Source: Symsagittifera roscoffensis (Eukaryota; Xenacoelomorpha; Acoela; Convolutidae). Taken from it: a DNA stretch of 64,000 bases. The first letter of the stretch is position 1, and every line of letters begins with the position of its first letter. The position numbers were made by a program, and so were the translations under genes. The stretch spans positions 40,814,379 to 40,878,378 of the forward strand of contig NC_087067.1 of the NCBI RefSeq assembly GCF_963678635.1. Reading direction: 5' to 3'. Below, piece by piece: positions 1-10,802 of this stretch. The notes beneath the pieces are model-generated. The model saw only the letters and a list, made by a program, of their open reading frames with translations, was not told where the DNA came from and ran no database searches.

Positions 1-2
1 AC

Positions 3-1406
3 ACCCCCCGAATCTCCCCAGAACTAGATAATTTTATTACCCTCCAACAACAACCCTACCACCTTAACACCCCGACCATAAACCAAATCTCCTCCACTAC
101 AAATTCATCCAATCCCCCTACACCCTCTTCAAATTATACTGAATCATTAACACCATCATCCACATCCACTATATCCTCACTAAACACTAATAGAGCTTAC
201 CGCACTTTTAAAAGAAAATTCCCCAACCATCCTTTCCCAGCAAAACCAGGAACAGCCCGTGAATACATCAACCACCCCCAGCATACTAACACTAAAGAAT
301 TTTTAGCTATCACTTTACCCTCATTTCCACAATACACCTTAAACACCCCTCACGACGCTAACGAAACACGCAACTTTGTAGATGAATACGTTTTAATGCC
401 CACTCTCTCTTGGACCTCATATTATCATTTTACTAACCCTCTTTGCTTACCTTTATCCAACACTTCCATCGATATAGAACGAAACAAAGACATGCTATAT
501 CGACTAACTACACCACTAACCGCTAGACAGTTTACTTACGTTGGATATAAAAAATCACTAAAAATACACACTGCACCTAGAGCTAATGAATATACGCTAG
601 AATACTACGATCACAACATCATCAGAGCTAACCAAGATCAATTCTTAGATGACGATCGCTTCGCTAATCCACAAATCACCGAGAAATTTTTCATCAAGAC
701 ACCATATGTATTTACACTAAACATCTTCGACCGAAAGTTTGATCACATTATTTCAGAAGCACTAACAAACACACAGGCATACGAAAGTTTTAAAGAACGC
801 TTCCAAATCTTTTCACTAACCTTTCATTTCCTTGCACCACACGAAAGAGATTTACACTGCTCACACGATATTATGTTGCGCACTAAACAAACACATACAT
901 ACAGTTACTATCGTTTCATCCAAAATCACTTTGACCTCCACACACCCTCTAGACAACCACACCATCGTTTTCAATTCATCAATTCAAAATACACTTCACC
1001 GTATTTCCTAAATTTCACATATTGTATTAAAGACACTAACCTCCATGGTATTCTTCGTAATTATGACCCCATAACCCAAATGTACATTTTCTGCCCCATC
1101 ACCAAAACCTTCAACGCCGAAGAATCCCGACCCTTCCTTATCCCGCACGAGTTTGTACAACCTATAGAAATCCCAATTTTAGAATTCATCCACAACACTA
1201 AATTTAACCACAAATTATATAACTTAATCCAAAACACACCTTATGAGTTTGCAGTAGGCACTGAAGAACTAACCACTATTAAGGCACTTCAATTGCTTTG
1301 GCCACTGCTTCAAACTAAAAATATCATCCGCATCTTAGCTAAACTACTAACAACTTCAGAACTAATTCACGATATCTTCCCCCACGGTTTTTTCCCCGAC
1401 GACTAA
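3..1406 (+). CDS. Unrecognised long reading frame, open at left edge
   Basis: The frame is open from the first complete codon at position 3 to TAA at 1404-1406 (about 467 codons), so the true start lies outside the window; the first internal ATG is at 396. The first ~80 codons are Ser/Thr/Pro/Asn-rich and look disordered; the rest is a mixed, globular-looking sequence rich in Phe, Tyr, His and Asn. I recognise no catalytic motif, zinc finger or membrane span. Codon use is very C-rich and G-poor, unlike the other genes here but like the flanking DNA to about 3.3 kb, which suggests a mobile or viral-derived unit with strand-biased composition. A strong splice-donor match (CAG|GTAAGT) sits at 1408-1415, immediately after the stop. 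Function unknown; the length of the open frame is the main argument that it is real. Confidence 0.55.
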   Translation, partial: TPRISPELDNFITLQQQPYHLNTPTINQISSTTNSSNPPTPSSNYTESLTPSSTSTISSLNTNRAYRTFKRKFPNHPFPAKPGTAREYINHPQHTNTKEFLAITLPSFPQYTLNTPHDANETRNFVDEYVLMPTLSWTSYYHFTNPLCLPLSNTSIDIERNKDMLYRLTTPLTARQFTYVGYKKSLKIHTAPRANEYTLEYYDHNIIRANQDQFLDDDRFANPQITEKFFIKTPYVFTLNIFDRKFDHIISEALTNTQAYESFKERFQIFSLTFHFLAPHERDLHCSHDIMLRTKQTHTYSYYRFIQNHFDLHTPSRQPHHRFQFINSKYTSPYFLNFTYCIKDTNLHGILRNYDPITQMYIFCPITKTFNAEESRPFLIPHEFVQPIEIPILEFIHNTKFNHKLYNLIQNTPYEFAVGTEELTTIKALQLLWPLLQTKNIIRILAKLLTTSELIHDIFPHGFFPDD

Positions 1407-3674
1407 CAGGTAAGTATGAATTAAATGAATATAACTAACTAATTGAAATATTAAAAAACTCACCATTCTTTATTCATGTTTTCATTAAATTTTTAGCTTT
1501 CATCCGACAATCACCTACAAAAACCACAAAAGAAACAATAAAAATCACAATCTTCATCAAACAATTTTAAAATTCTATTAATCTCCTACACTTATAAATT
1601 TCTAAATTTAATATCAATGCAATAAATTCATTTATAAAATTTTCCCCCAAAGCAGTAAATCTAATTATGATGAAAATTTGTATCTTAAAATTCCCCCATA
1701 ACTAGCAGTAAATTTCCAAATTCTATGCAGTAAATTAATAAAATGCAATTGCAGTACTAACCTTTTGATATTTTCATTCATTCGCACAGAAATTCTATCC
1801 ACACTCGCACAGCTCGCCCACGAAGAATTGTTTAAAATAATGAATTTCAGTTTCAAGTTTTCACACTCAACAACTCTAACATACAATAACATGTTTCAAA
1901 CTTTCCTTTAACCCGGTTGGAAAGGAATCATATACTAAACAAAACTAACCAACGCAGCTTACTAAATACCACAAATCATAGAATAACAGCATGACTAAGA
2001 AAAGGAAACCAACGGTACCCAAACCGGATTAACCCAGTTTAAAACTGGATAAATTATTCTTTTGAAGACTATTACAAAGTCTTAGAAAGAAATAATAAAA
2101 CACAAAAAAGTCGAAAGACAAACCCATACCACAAACAATTTGATTTTTGAAAAAAGGACACAACCAACGAAACATAAGAAAAACCACAACAAACCCAACA
2201 TAAAACGTTGTCACATAACAGGACCCCTCACAAAAACCGCATGAAATCATACTCCCACACCTGGCCTAACCCACCAGGAAGGACGTCCTGAGCATGCTCT
2301 ATAGCCGGCCTAACCCACCGCGCTACATCCACGCTTTGTGACCACACCTTTATTTTTAATAAGAGCTACTCAAGGGTGAGTAACTCTTCAAAATAACCGA
2401 ACTAAAACAAAAAGCTTTTGTGAAAACAACTAACTAAAATCATTATTAAAAAATATTAAACTAATAAAAGTTTTAAAAAATGTAAAATCACATGATGCAA
2501 TATATAGATCAGAATACAACACCAAGGACGAACATCAAAAGACAAGACGACCTCACTACACTCGAGAGAGAATGACCAACTACAATCGATATGCCGCTCA
2601 CAATCACAACTCAAAGGATTTAGAGTACGACTTGACTTCGCAGAAAAGGACTTCATTGAACTAGACCAATGACCACCTCGATGTTCAAGTATACGTACAG
2701 ATCCGAGTAACCAGGCATCCCCTCCACGCACAATCTCCACGCCATTCCCAAGCTAGATCAGACACAAAGGAAGTTCTCCCCGAAGAACAGAAAAACCTGA
2801 CATAGCCAACCATTCTGAAATCAGAATTGATTTTGTTGCAGAGACTCAGTCGTTGTCACAAGAAGAAGCGGAAGAAAATTATGATGTTCGCCAAATACCA
2901 ACGTCCATCATCCACCCTTGAATTACAGAAGAACTGTTCTAAAAAACTCTGTAAAACCCGGATGGGTGGAACCTGATCTAAACTATATTTTATGATTGGA
3001 TAAATTAAATGTTTTACCAATGTAAAGTATTTAATATTAACCAATCATGATCCATCTAACTAACAACCCACTTATTTGTAAGTGCTGAAGTTACTTGTAA
3101 TTTCAGCACCAGAGAGATTTGAATTTAACTTAGAAATTAGTTGGACTCTCCCGAGCACTTCAGCAGCCGCAATAAACCAGTATACCCTAGATCTATTGAG
3201 CCTAGCAGAGACTAGTTAAACAACCTGAGACTAGATAGTATAAGAGTAAGATTAGGATCGGTATTAGACTAAGAAGTTGCACGAATCTATCCGGCCGAAA
3301 ATAAGATAGCGTGACGAGCAGACGGTGTACCCTATCCGAAATTACTCTATGAGTTATACACTCCAGTCATAACTCACTTCATTGGATGTAACATTGAAGT
3401 ACTTCACTGGAGGAAATAAGGTTGGTTTGGGAAATCTGTTATTAATATGAACTTATGAAAAGAATTCCATTTAAGCTAAGTGGTTAAAAATTTAGCGGAT
3501 CTACTAAAAAGCCCCCACTCCCTATGATATATACTAAATAATCACCACCCATCCCCCTCTAAATATAAACAGTAAATCAGCACTTTATCTTTCTACTGAG
3601 AGTTCTAATTTTGCTGCATTCCGATTTGAGAGAAAAAATATGTTTAATGTCGATTCCATTGACTTTTATTGCAG
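1407..3674. other. C/A-rich non-coding stretch after the first frame
   Basis: No coding frame is convincing. A splice-donor-like CAG|GTAAGT at 1408-1415 and a polypyrimidine-AG at about 1480-1496 could bound a small intron. Two 10-bp perfect palindromes lie back to back at 2280-2289 (AGGACGTCCT) and 2290-2299 (GAGCATGCTC), between two repeats of the phrase GGCCTAACCCACC. A stem of 8 bp (GTGCTGAA / TTCAGCAC) is at 3082-3109. The plus strand is strongly depleted in G until about 3.0 kb; composition normalises after that. The end of this stretch (about 3655-3674) is a pyrimidine-rich tract ending TTGCAG, a probable splice acceptor for the next gene. Confidence 0.5.
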
Positions 3675-4839
3675 AAAACGTTGGAAAAGAGCTACGACTG
3701 GGACAAGCAACGTAAAAAGAGCGAAGATATCCAGTACCAAAGAATGCGCCTCGCACTTGTCAAGGGTATCCAGGACGTCCTAGACGTCATGGATACCGCT
3801 CACGTTCACGTTCCAGAGCCACAATCACGCTCACGTTCCAGAGCCGTCATGGATACCGCTCACGTTCCAGAGCCACAATCACGCTCACATTTCATCACGC
3901 TCAATTTCACTGCACGGGAGCTGAATAACAAGGGCCGCAAAAGACTTCGAACTTTTGAGAAGCGACTGAAGGAGCTCGTGAATAAGAAGAAACCAAGGTC
4001 AACTGACCTTCTGAAAGACTTGACAGGACAGATAGCTGAGGCCTTTTCCAAAGACGAGTGGTTCTTCAGATGGGGCGCCCATTTCTGCCTGTCAATCACA
4101 CTGGCTCATTTGCACCAGATCTGCAACAACTTCAAGGACCCCGGAGTCCAACACTACAGCATGCTACAACTGCAGTGAGCTTTTCAGAGAAACGCGCGAT
4201 AAACTGGATGAAATTTTCATCACACTTCCAGCTCCCAAACCTACTGCTAGAAGCCGCTACAGAGGTTCCAACTACACGGCACCACCTGTAAGCATGAGTA
4301 CGTTTATGAACATTTATTCGGGTTGCTTTCTGGGCTCCAGCTTGGTCCATATGGCTGGTCAAAAATTCCGAAGGGCTGACCAGATAAAGAAAGGTGACAA
4401 AGTATTCACAGGCACCGGTCTAATTGATGAAGTAGAATGCGTGTTGAAGACTTGTTACGACGACGACGAACCTCAACTTCTGTATCAAATTAATGAGAAC
4501 CTCGTCGCCACTGCTTGGCACCCTGTAAAAAACGAGGCCGATCAATGGACATTTCCAGCTGAATCGAGCTCAGCGAAGGCCATCACAGTCTACACAGAAG
4601 GCGTGTACACTTTCCTGCTCAAAAACAGAGGTACTATTTTACTCGGTGACACTGAATGCGCAACTCTTGCTCATGGTCTGCAAGGTGAAGTGATTGAACA
4701 CGAGTTTCTGGGAACTGAGACTGTGGCAGCTGATTTGAAACGATTCGATCAGTTCCAATCTGGACTGGTAGAAGTGACACAAGAAGCGTTCCAGAGGAAT
4801 CCAGATACTGGAAGAATCAATGCTATCAGGATGAAATAA
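3675..4839 (+). pseudogene. C-terminal part of a VWA-Hint protein, frameshifted
   Basis: The exon begins after a TTTATTGCAG acceptor. The first frame runs to TGA at 4176-4178 and carries a linker module with the family phrase around 'CNNFKDPGVQ' (4128-4153). Coding then continues in the next frame: a segment around 'ELFRETRDKLDEIF' leads to a complete Hint (hedgehog/intein-like) domain at about 4318-4780, with its N-terminal nucleophile context 'GCFLGSS', 'IKKGDKV', the 'ATAWHPV' His block and 'ECATLAHG', ending at TAA 4837-4839. This order is typical of the C-terminus of invertebrate VWA-Hint proteins; the VWA domain would be in upstream exons not identified here. A one-base slip is needed between about 4154 and 4176, so this is a pseudogene, or a sequencing error in a real gene. 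An internal duplication (3788-3893) adds about 20 residues. Confidence 0.75.
3788..3893 (+). repeat. In-frame tandem duplication inside the VWA-Hint exon
   Basis: Two copies of a unit beginning GTCATGGATACCGCTCACG and containing CCAGAGCCACAATCACGCTC start at 3788 and 3848. The first copy also holds an extra internal CACGTT / CCAGAGCC reiteration. The result is a Ser/Arg/Pro/Glu-rich low-complexity insertion absent from the general shape of the family. Confidence 0.8.
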
Positions 4840-7800
4840 TTCATCCGCTTCAAAGACAAATCGCTAAAAAAATATTTTGTAGATAGACCAAAAATCTATT
4901 ATAACATAGTTTCAGCTTTCTAACAAAAAGGTGTATTTTTGCCACAAGTAATACTATTAACAAACTTTCATCGCAATTTTGGAGAAAGTTACAGAGCGCA
5001 GATATCAACGTTTTTAAAATCATCGCATAAAAAAAGGATAGCTGGTTACTGTGCAAGCAGCACAGAATGTTCCAACTATAGCCTTTAAAAAACAACTAAT
5101 TTTTTTTTCTTCAAATTAGTGTATTTTCTGCGTGGTGTGATCAGAGGATCTGACACAAACTATAAATTAGGCATTTTCGACTGTCATAGTATTATAGGCA
5201 AAACGGATAAAAAATTTTGTTGAAAGAACAAAGAAATCAAAAAAATTTTTTAAAAATTTCAAGATTTTTTTTTTCAAATTCTTTTGCAGAAAATTTATTG
5301 AATTTTTTTGTGAAGTTTTTGGTTCCCAAATGGCGCTAAAAACTCCAAAAACCAATTTAACTTGCTTGAAATTACGTTTTCAGGGCCTAAATTAGGCACA
5401 ATTAGGCTGTTGTAAGCCTGCTCGCTCACTTTATTCGCTCAAAATTGAAATAAAAATTAAAAATTTCGAAACCAGTTTTTCTCAACGAGATTTTTTTTTT
5501 AATTTTAAAATTTCCTTCGAATCACAAGTAAAAGAGCTTCAATTTGGTATAACCATTCCAATGATTATTTTTGGAACCTGATTTTGCGTTGAAAACAAAA
5601 AAAAACTAAAACACATGCACATCCGAATACTAAGTTCCTCGACATTTTGCAAATGGTCGGAACAAAAACAATTTTTAATTTCAGTAAACAGAGCAAATTT
5701 GATACGAAACGAGCAAAGTGGAGAACAGCTAGCAAAGTGGGTGGCTAAACAAATCAAACATAGCCTAAAATATCTTTAAAAAAATCGTAAATGAATCCTG
5801 GAAAACATGACAAAACGATCCTTCCAATTTGTATGATTGCTCATTTCGATAAATTTGTCTTTTGGTTTTCATTGGTGACTTCACGCCAGAAATCGCTTAT
5901 TTCAAAACGTACGCAACATTTAAAACCTAGTGTGAAAAACAATGGATCATATGCGTCAAAGATGTACGCTATTACCGCTGCTCAAGTGACGGCAACACAC
6001 CTAATAGCTGATTTCAACTTAATGACGCCACAGTAACTTTCGCCACCATCTCCAAACCTGCTAAAAGTCTATTTTACTTTAAAGGCCTGCTGCTGAAAAA
6101 ATTAACGAATTCTTAGAGGTATTATCAGCAGAGCTAGAAAAACCAAAATGGCATACTTAGCTTAACTCAACGACATTTTCAAAATTTGCTATCGGCGAAA
6201 ACCTCCTGTGTACGCCTCTACTTGCATTTCTAAAATTTAATTTTGCCGAATAAAAAAATTGGTCGTAGTGAATATGCATCGGAGCTTTCCACAACCTGTT
6301 GTTTTGATTGAACGCAAAATCTCAAAAAAACTCTTCCGAGGGCCATGAATTTTTGTGGAAAAAAGTAGGGGGTAGCCGTTTATACAAGGGAGCTTCCCAA
6401 AACCCATTGAATCCAGATTTATAAAGATAGGAGGTAATTTTTTGGGAGAACGAAAAAGTCCAACCAAAAATGTGGGTCAAACCTTCCCCCACATACTTTT
6501 TTGAAAGCTATAGACAGTAGGGTGAAGTGAAGAGACCAACAAATTCTACAGGCGCACAGAAGAGTAGGCGGTCTTTGCATTGAAACATTTTTTTTGAAAT
6601 TCGGTAGAGTAGTTTTCTACTGAATTATCATTTATGCAAAAGTGAAAAAAAAACTTTCAAACGCTTCTCAAAAAAGTAAAAATATAAAACCTAATCCCAT
6701 ACATTTTCATAAGACCACATTTTATCGAACAGGAAATTTTTGGCCATCAAAACAACACAATATAATTGACTAAGCCGGTACAACATCAGCCGAAATCTTT
6801 TAGTCGGCAAAAAAACATTAAAAAACAAAAAAATTCAAAATTAGACTTGGTAAAATGACAATTTACAGAGCTTTCCATTGTTATGCCGACTTAACATAAG
6901 CAGACATATAATAAGCCGACAATTTTTAGCAAGTAAGAATATCTTGTTTGAAAAAAAAATAATCCCGGTCAAATTATAACCCAGGATCTTTGCAGTCCCA
7001 GGCGTATTTGTTGCCTCCAGACTAAGCGTACCAGAGAAGCTTAGAAGTTTGAATTCATTATGAACCAAGATACCAAGTGATTCTGTTAAACACATTGTTT
7101 TTCCTAAGTCTATTTCGATTTGATAACGCTTTCTAATCGCAAGTGTAATTAATTTCAAAAATACTTGAATATTGTTTGACCTTCTAAAAGCGTGCACAGT
7201 GGACCTTTATATGGACGGTGATAAAGCCTGTTATAACCAAGAAAAAGCCGAACTTTTCAATCACTATTTCCATTCCGTCTACAGCAATAATCAGTAAGAG
7301 CCAAAAATTGACACCGACAGCGACAATGAGACCCTTTTCAGTCACTTCCCTTTTGACGGCGAGAAAATAAGAATTTATACATAAAAAAAAACGTAAATTT
7401 ATATATAAAAAAAACGTAAAGGCCCCGATAGAATGGTCAAGAATCTCAAATTCCGTCTGAAAGTCACTGCTTTTATTTTTCACCACCATAGTCAACAAAC
7501 AGCGTTTCCCCTCCAAATGGAAAACAGGTGAAATAAAACCAATTCAAAGAGAACGACAAACAACTTACCTCGAACAACGACCTATAAGTCTTATAAATGC
7601 TTGGGAAAATTAACTTTGACTAGATGTATTTGGCGGTTCGACCGATGCTGCATTTACTACTCGCAGCATGGTTTTCTTCAAACAACAACCAACCTGATAG
7701 GAGGCTATCTGCATGAAATCTATCTACTCTTTGACAAGAACATAAACACTCTGAATCTGAATAATTTAATTTGTTTGTTGAGTTGATGCTGGCCCTGCCG

Positions 7801-8169
7801 ACCCAAAGGCTCCCCCCTTTAATACTTTTTCAGAAATCCATTTTTGGCCGACCGACCCTAAAATTTTTCTAAAAGCGCTTTAAGCGCCAATATATACTAA
7901 CTTTGAGGGGGAGTGCGCGCCAAAAAAAGCGCGATTTTTTTGTTAACATTTTTCAAAAATTGCCCAAAAACGGCTTTTTGACTGTTTTTTCAAAAATTTG
8001 CCTGCGGCTTAGAAAATTTAGCCAAAATAGGGGCAAAACAGTGCTTTTGGAGAGCTCGAAAAATAAATTTGGTCGACCTAAAAAAAATGGTCGTCAAAAT
8101 TTTGGAAACTTTTTTGAAAATCCGCCCCCCCCCCCTCGAGAAAACCCTAGATCCACCCCTGCCTTGGAC
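4840..8169. other. Gene-free AT-rich stretch
   Basis: Only short, unconvincing frames on both strands. Long A and T runs are frequent. Around 6980-7030 there is a phrase (GCAGTCCCAGGCGTATTTGT on the plus strand) whose reverse complement recurs, diverged, near 59535-59560; it looks like an old dispersed repeat. Around 7860-8160 the DNA contains GCGCTTTAAGCGC-type palindromic bits and homopolymer runs. No RNA gene recognised. Confidence 0.5.
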
Positions 8170-8790
8170 TGAGCAAAAGCTACTTAAGTAGCAGGTTCAA
8201 CACGTTCGTATCGGAAATTGCATCTCCACGAAATTGTAATAATTAATGGGGTTCCTCAGGGCTCTTTTACTCGGCCCGCTAATGTTCATCATGCACATAA
8301 ATGACCAAACAACGACTGCAATATCCAGCTGCTACGCCGATGGCTACAAAGTTGTCTCAGACAAGGCTAGGACGCTGAATGTAGATGCTATTAAAATATG
8401 GAACTTATGCTCAAATTGGTCTTCATATGAGCGAAAGCAATTTCTCCAGTTGAAACGCAACACATCTGTTTTCATGACAAACAACATACCGAAAACAGAC
8501 TCCATGAAAGATCTCAGACAAAAACATGAACAAACTTGACCTGCACTGACAAGCCAAATCCAGATCCGCCACATCTTTGAAAGCCTTCTTAGCTCGCAAA
8601 TAGCTCAACATTCAATAAAAAAAGAATGCCTATAGAGGCTGCGAAGTGCCATTAATTAGCTATCGCGCGTCATTATGCAAATCATCCAAGTTCGACCTAG
8701 CAGCCATTGAGAAGGTGCAGCACCGAGCAAGTGGTTGAATCCTGGGCACAAATGAGCTCTATACGAAGCCCGATAGGAGAAATGGCAATT
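8170..8790 (+). pseudogene. Degenerate LINE reverse transcriptase fragment (Jockey/CR1 type)
   Basis: Translated in several frames, the region shows ordered pieces of a non-LTR retrotransposon RT. Around 8185-8245 is the stretch before motif 4. 'NGVPQGS' is at about 8245-8266. Then comes a frame change into 'LGPLMFIMHIND' (8271-8306) and 'YADGYK' (8335-8352), where the catalytic YADD has lost its second Asp. Downstream, 'SYRASLCKSSKFDLAAIEKVQ' and 'RAS' (about 8660-8735) match the thumb region in which such elements have a D-LxxLEKVQRRA-like block. Multiple frame changes and stops make it a dead relic. Family placement beyond Jockey/CR1-like is inference. Confidence 0.7.
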
Positions 8791-9917
8791 TTGACCATTA
8801 TCGTCATATCACGAGATGCAGGTGGTGCTACTTTTTGCTGAATTATTACCTCAAAAACTGATATTGACTGGTCAAAATTTGTTCAGATTAACAAAACTGG
8901 TGAAACAACATCCCGTGCAGAACCTATTTATGCCAGCAAGTGCTTCTGTCTGCTTAAATGTGGTTCAGATTTTTGACAAAAAGCCAGCTACCTTACAAAT
9001 TTTTGAATCGTTATCAAAATCACTATGTCGTTTTTTCGAAGAAATGCGAGGAAATACTCACGAGAATCTATTGACACTACTTCATGGAGAAATGGATCGA
9101 CAGTTTCAACTGCACGTTATTCGGTGACTGCACAAACTTCATTAACTGTGCCATGCTAAATTTTTGAGATAACAAAAAAACTGACCGTGTCTTGGAAGCT
9201 ACTCTAATGAATAATAATTCAAATCCATCATTACCATTATGATTACGTATGTATTAACGCGTTATTTGAACAATTAGCTTTACTCAATTCAATTTCGAAT
9301 GATTTATGAGTCGTCATTAATTTCCGCCTGCTTAAGTTGGCATAAACTGCTAAATAGCCCGAACTAATTATTCAAAATAGTCCCACATTCAAATCTCCTT
9401 AGCTTCACTAAAAAGATCACAGGCAAAATATCGATTTCACTGCGAGCTTAAGGAATCAATAATGTTCAAATAGTACAAAAATACCGTCAGAAATTGAACG
9501 CTGAATTTTGTTTGCTGAAAGAACCACCGAGCACAATTATTCCGTCACTTTCTTCAAAACTCGCACCAATTACTTAAAAACACGACAAAAATGGAAGAGC
9601 TAACTTGGTTAAGTTGGGGTGATTTATCAACCGATGAAATTTGACCACCTCTAAAACTGCTTTTTCATCTTCGACGGTTCGGGTCAAGATTCGTTTTACT
9701 GCATACAACTTCTTTTCCCTGCTTGACTTATCTGCCATCAAATCTAAGACACTGAAGCCCCTGAAACATAGAACTTAACATTATTTTCTATTCCTCGAGC
9801 ATCAAAAAGCAACAACAATCGAAAATTATTTTCCCTTCTGCAATTCGGTTTACATTCTCGAAAGTTTTTCCGTGGATAGAGAAGCTTTCTTTCGTACAGA
9901 AACAGCCCATGCATTAA
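8791..9917. other. Stretch without a recognisable gene
   Basis: A 103-codon frame at 8816-9127 (plus) has no recognised motif and begins just after the LINE relic; it may be part of another degraded repeat. Nothing else coding or structural is supported. Confidence 0.35.
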
Positions 9918-9990
9918 CATTACGAGGCCAAACTGTGCACTGGATAGGAGCAAAATTTTGTGTCTGTTTGTTCCTGGATTCCAGAGACAA
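9918..9990 (+). repeat. Solo copy of a MITE end (same family as 15470-15669)
   Basis: Begins CATTACGAGGCCAAACTGTG and continues through a GTGTCTG...TTCCAGAG stretch that matches the left part of the 200-bp MITE at 15470, with scattered mismatches. No matching right end was found nearby. Confidence 0.6.
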
Positions 9991-10017
9991 GTCTTAAAAT
10001 ATGTTCCAAAATGTAAG

Positions 10018-10246
10018 TCGATTCCACAAACAAAATTTCAGTGGATTCCGCATACATATACCTGTAACGTAAAGTTTGTCGGCACATTTGTTTTGTTGCG
10101 GATTCCGCAACAAGCAAACATAGCTAGTTGTTCTGGATTCCGCAACTGTGAGTGGATTCCGCAAAATGTAAGTGGAATCCGCAAATGTAAGGGGAATCCG
10201 CAAACGTAAGTGAATTCCGCAAATTGTAAGTGGATTCCGCATTTTT
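10018..10246 (+). repeat. Minisatellite, GTGGATTCCGCAAATGTAA-like unit
   Basis: At least eight copies of TGGATTCCGCA or close variants, closely packed from 10130 to 10245 at about 19-21 bp spacing and looser before that. The spacer is usually AATGTAAG. A further diverged copy (GCGGAATCCACAAA) is at 10357-10370. The open frames here are by-products of the repeat. Confidence 0.85.
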
Positions 10247-10397
10247 GTTTGTTAGTGAACTTGCATATGAGCAATTAAAAGCTAGAGGTGGAATATTTGA
10301 TTTATTATCTATAGGAACGTGCAATTTGAACGCAAAAGGACTTATCCATTTGTCAGCGGAATCCACAAAACAATCTTAACACATTGATTAACTATGC

Positions 10398-10660
10398 GGT
10401 TTGAAGTGGCAGTTCATGTTTGAAATGTGGTCAGTTAAGTCACTCATCAGTGTTTGAGATAAGATGGTTCAGTTATGGTTAAGAAATCATCATCAGTATT
10501 TGAGATGAGATGGTTCAGTTTGAAATGGCAGCTAAGTCACTGATCAGTATTTGAGATGAGATGGTTCAGAAGTTATCATCGCACTCATCAGTATTTGAGA
10601 CGAGATGGTTCAGTTGGTTCAGAAATTATCATCGCACTCATCAGCATTTGAGACGAGATA
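10398..10660 (+). repeat. Minisatellite with TCATCAGTATTTGAGATGAGATGGTTCAG-type unit
   Basis: Five copies of a phrase CATCAGTATTTGAGATGAGA followed by TGGTTCAG, separated by short variable spacers (spacing roughly 45-70 bp), with CAGTATTTGAGAC variants at the right end. Confidence 0.85.
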
Positions 10661-10802
10661 AAGGACGGCTCGATTGTATTTTTTGAAAGCTGAACTGAAA
10701 TGTCCTCTGAAAAATGGATTAAAAATCTTCGGCTGTTTTTGCTGTTTCTGAATCATTTCCCTCGAAAGAAAACTCCACCTTCGACAAAGCGTCTTTGTTG
10801 TC

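Noticed and set aside
6841-7197. 118-codon minus-strand frame as a gene
   Set aside because: Its central sequence recurs in the opposite sense near 59.5 kb as a non-coding repeat, so the open frame is incidental.
10018-10660. CRISPR array
   Set aside because: Units are imperfect and spacers are themselves repetitive; it is a minisatellite in a eukaryotic genome.
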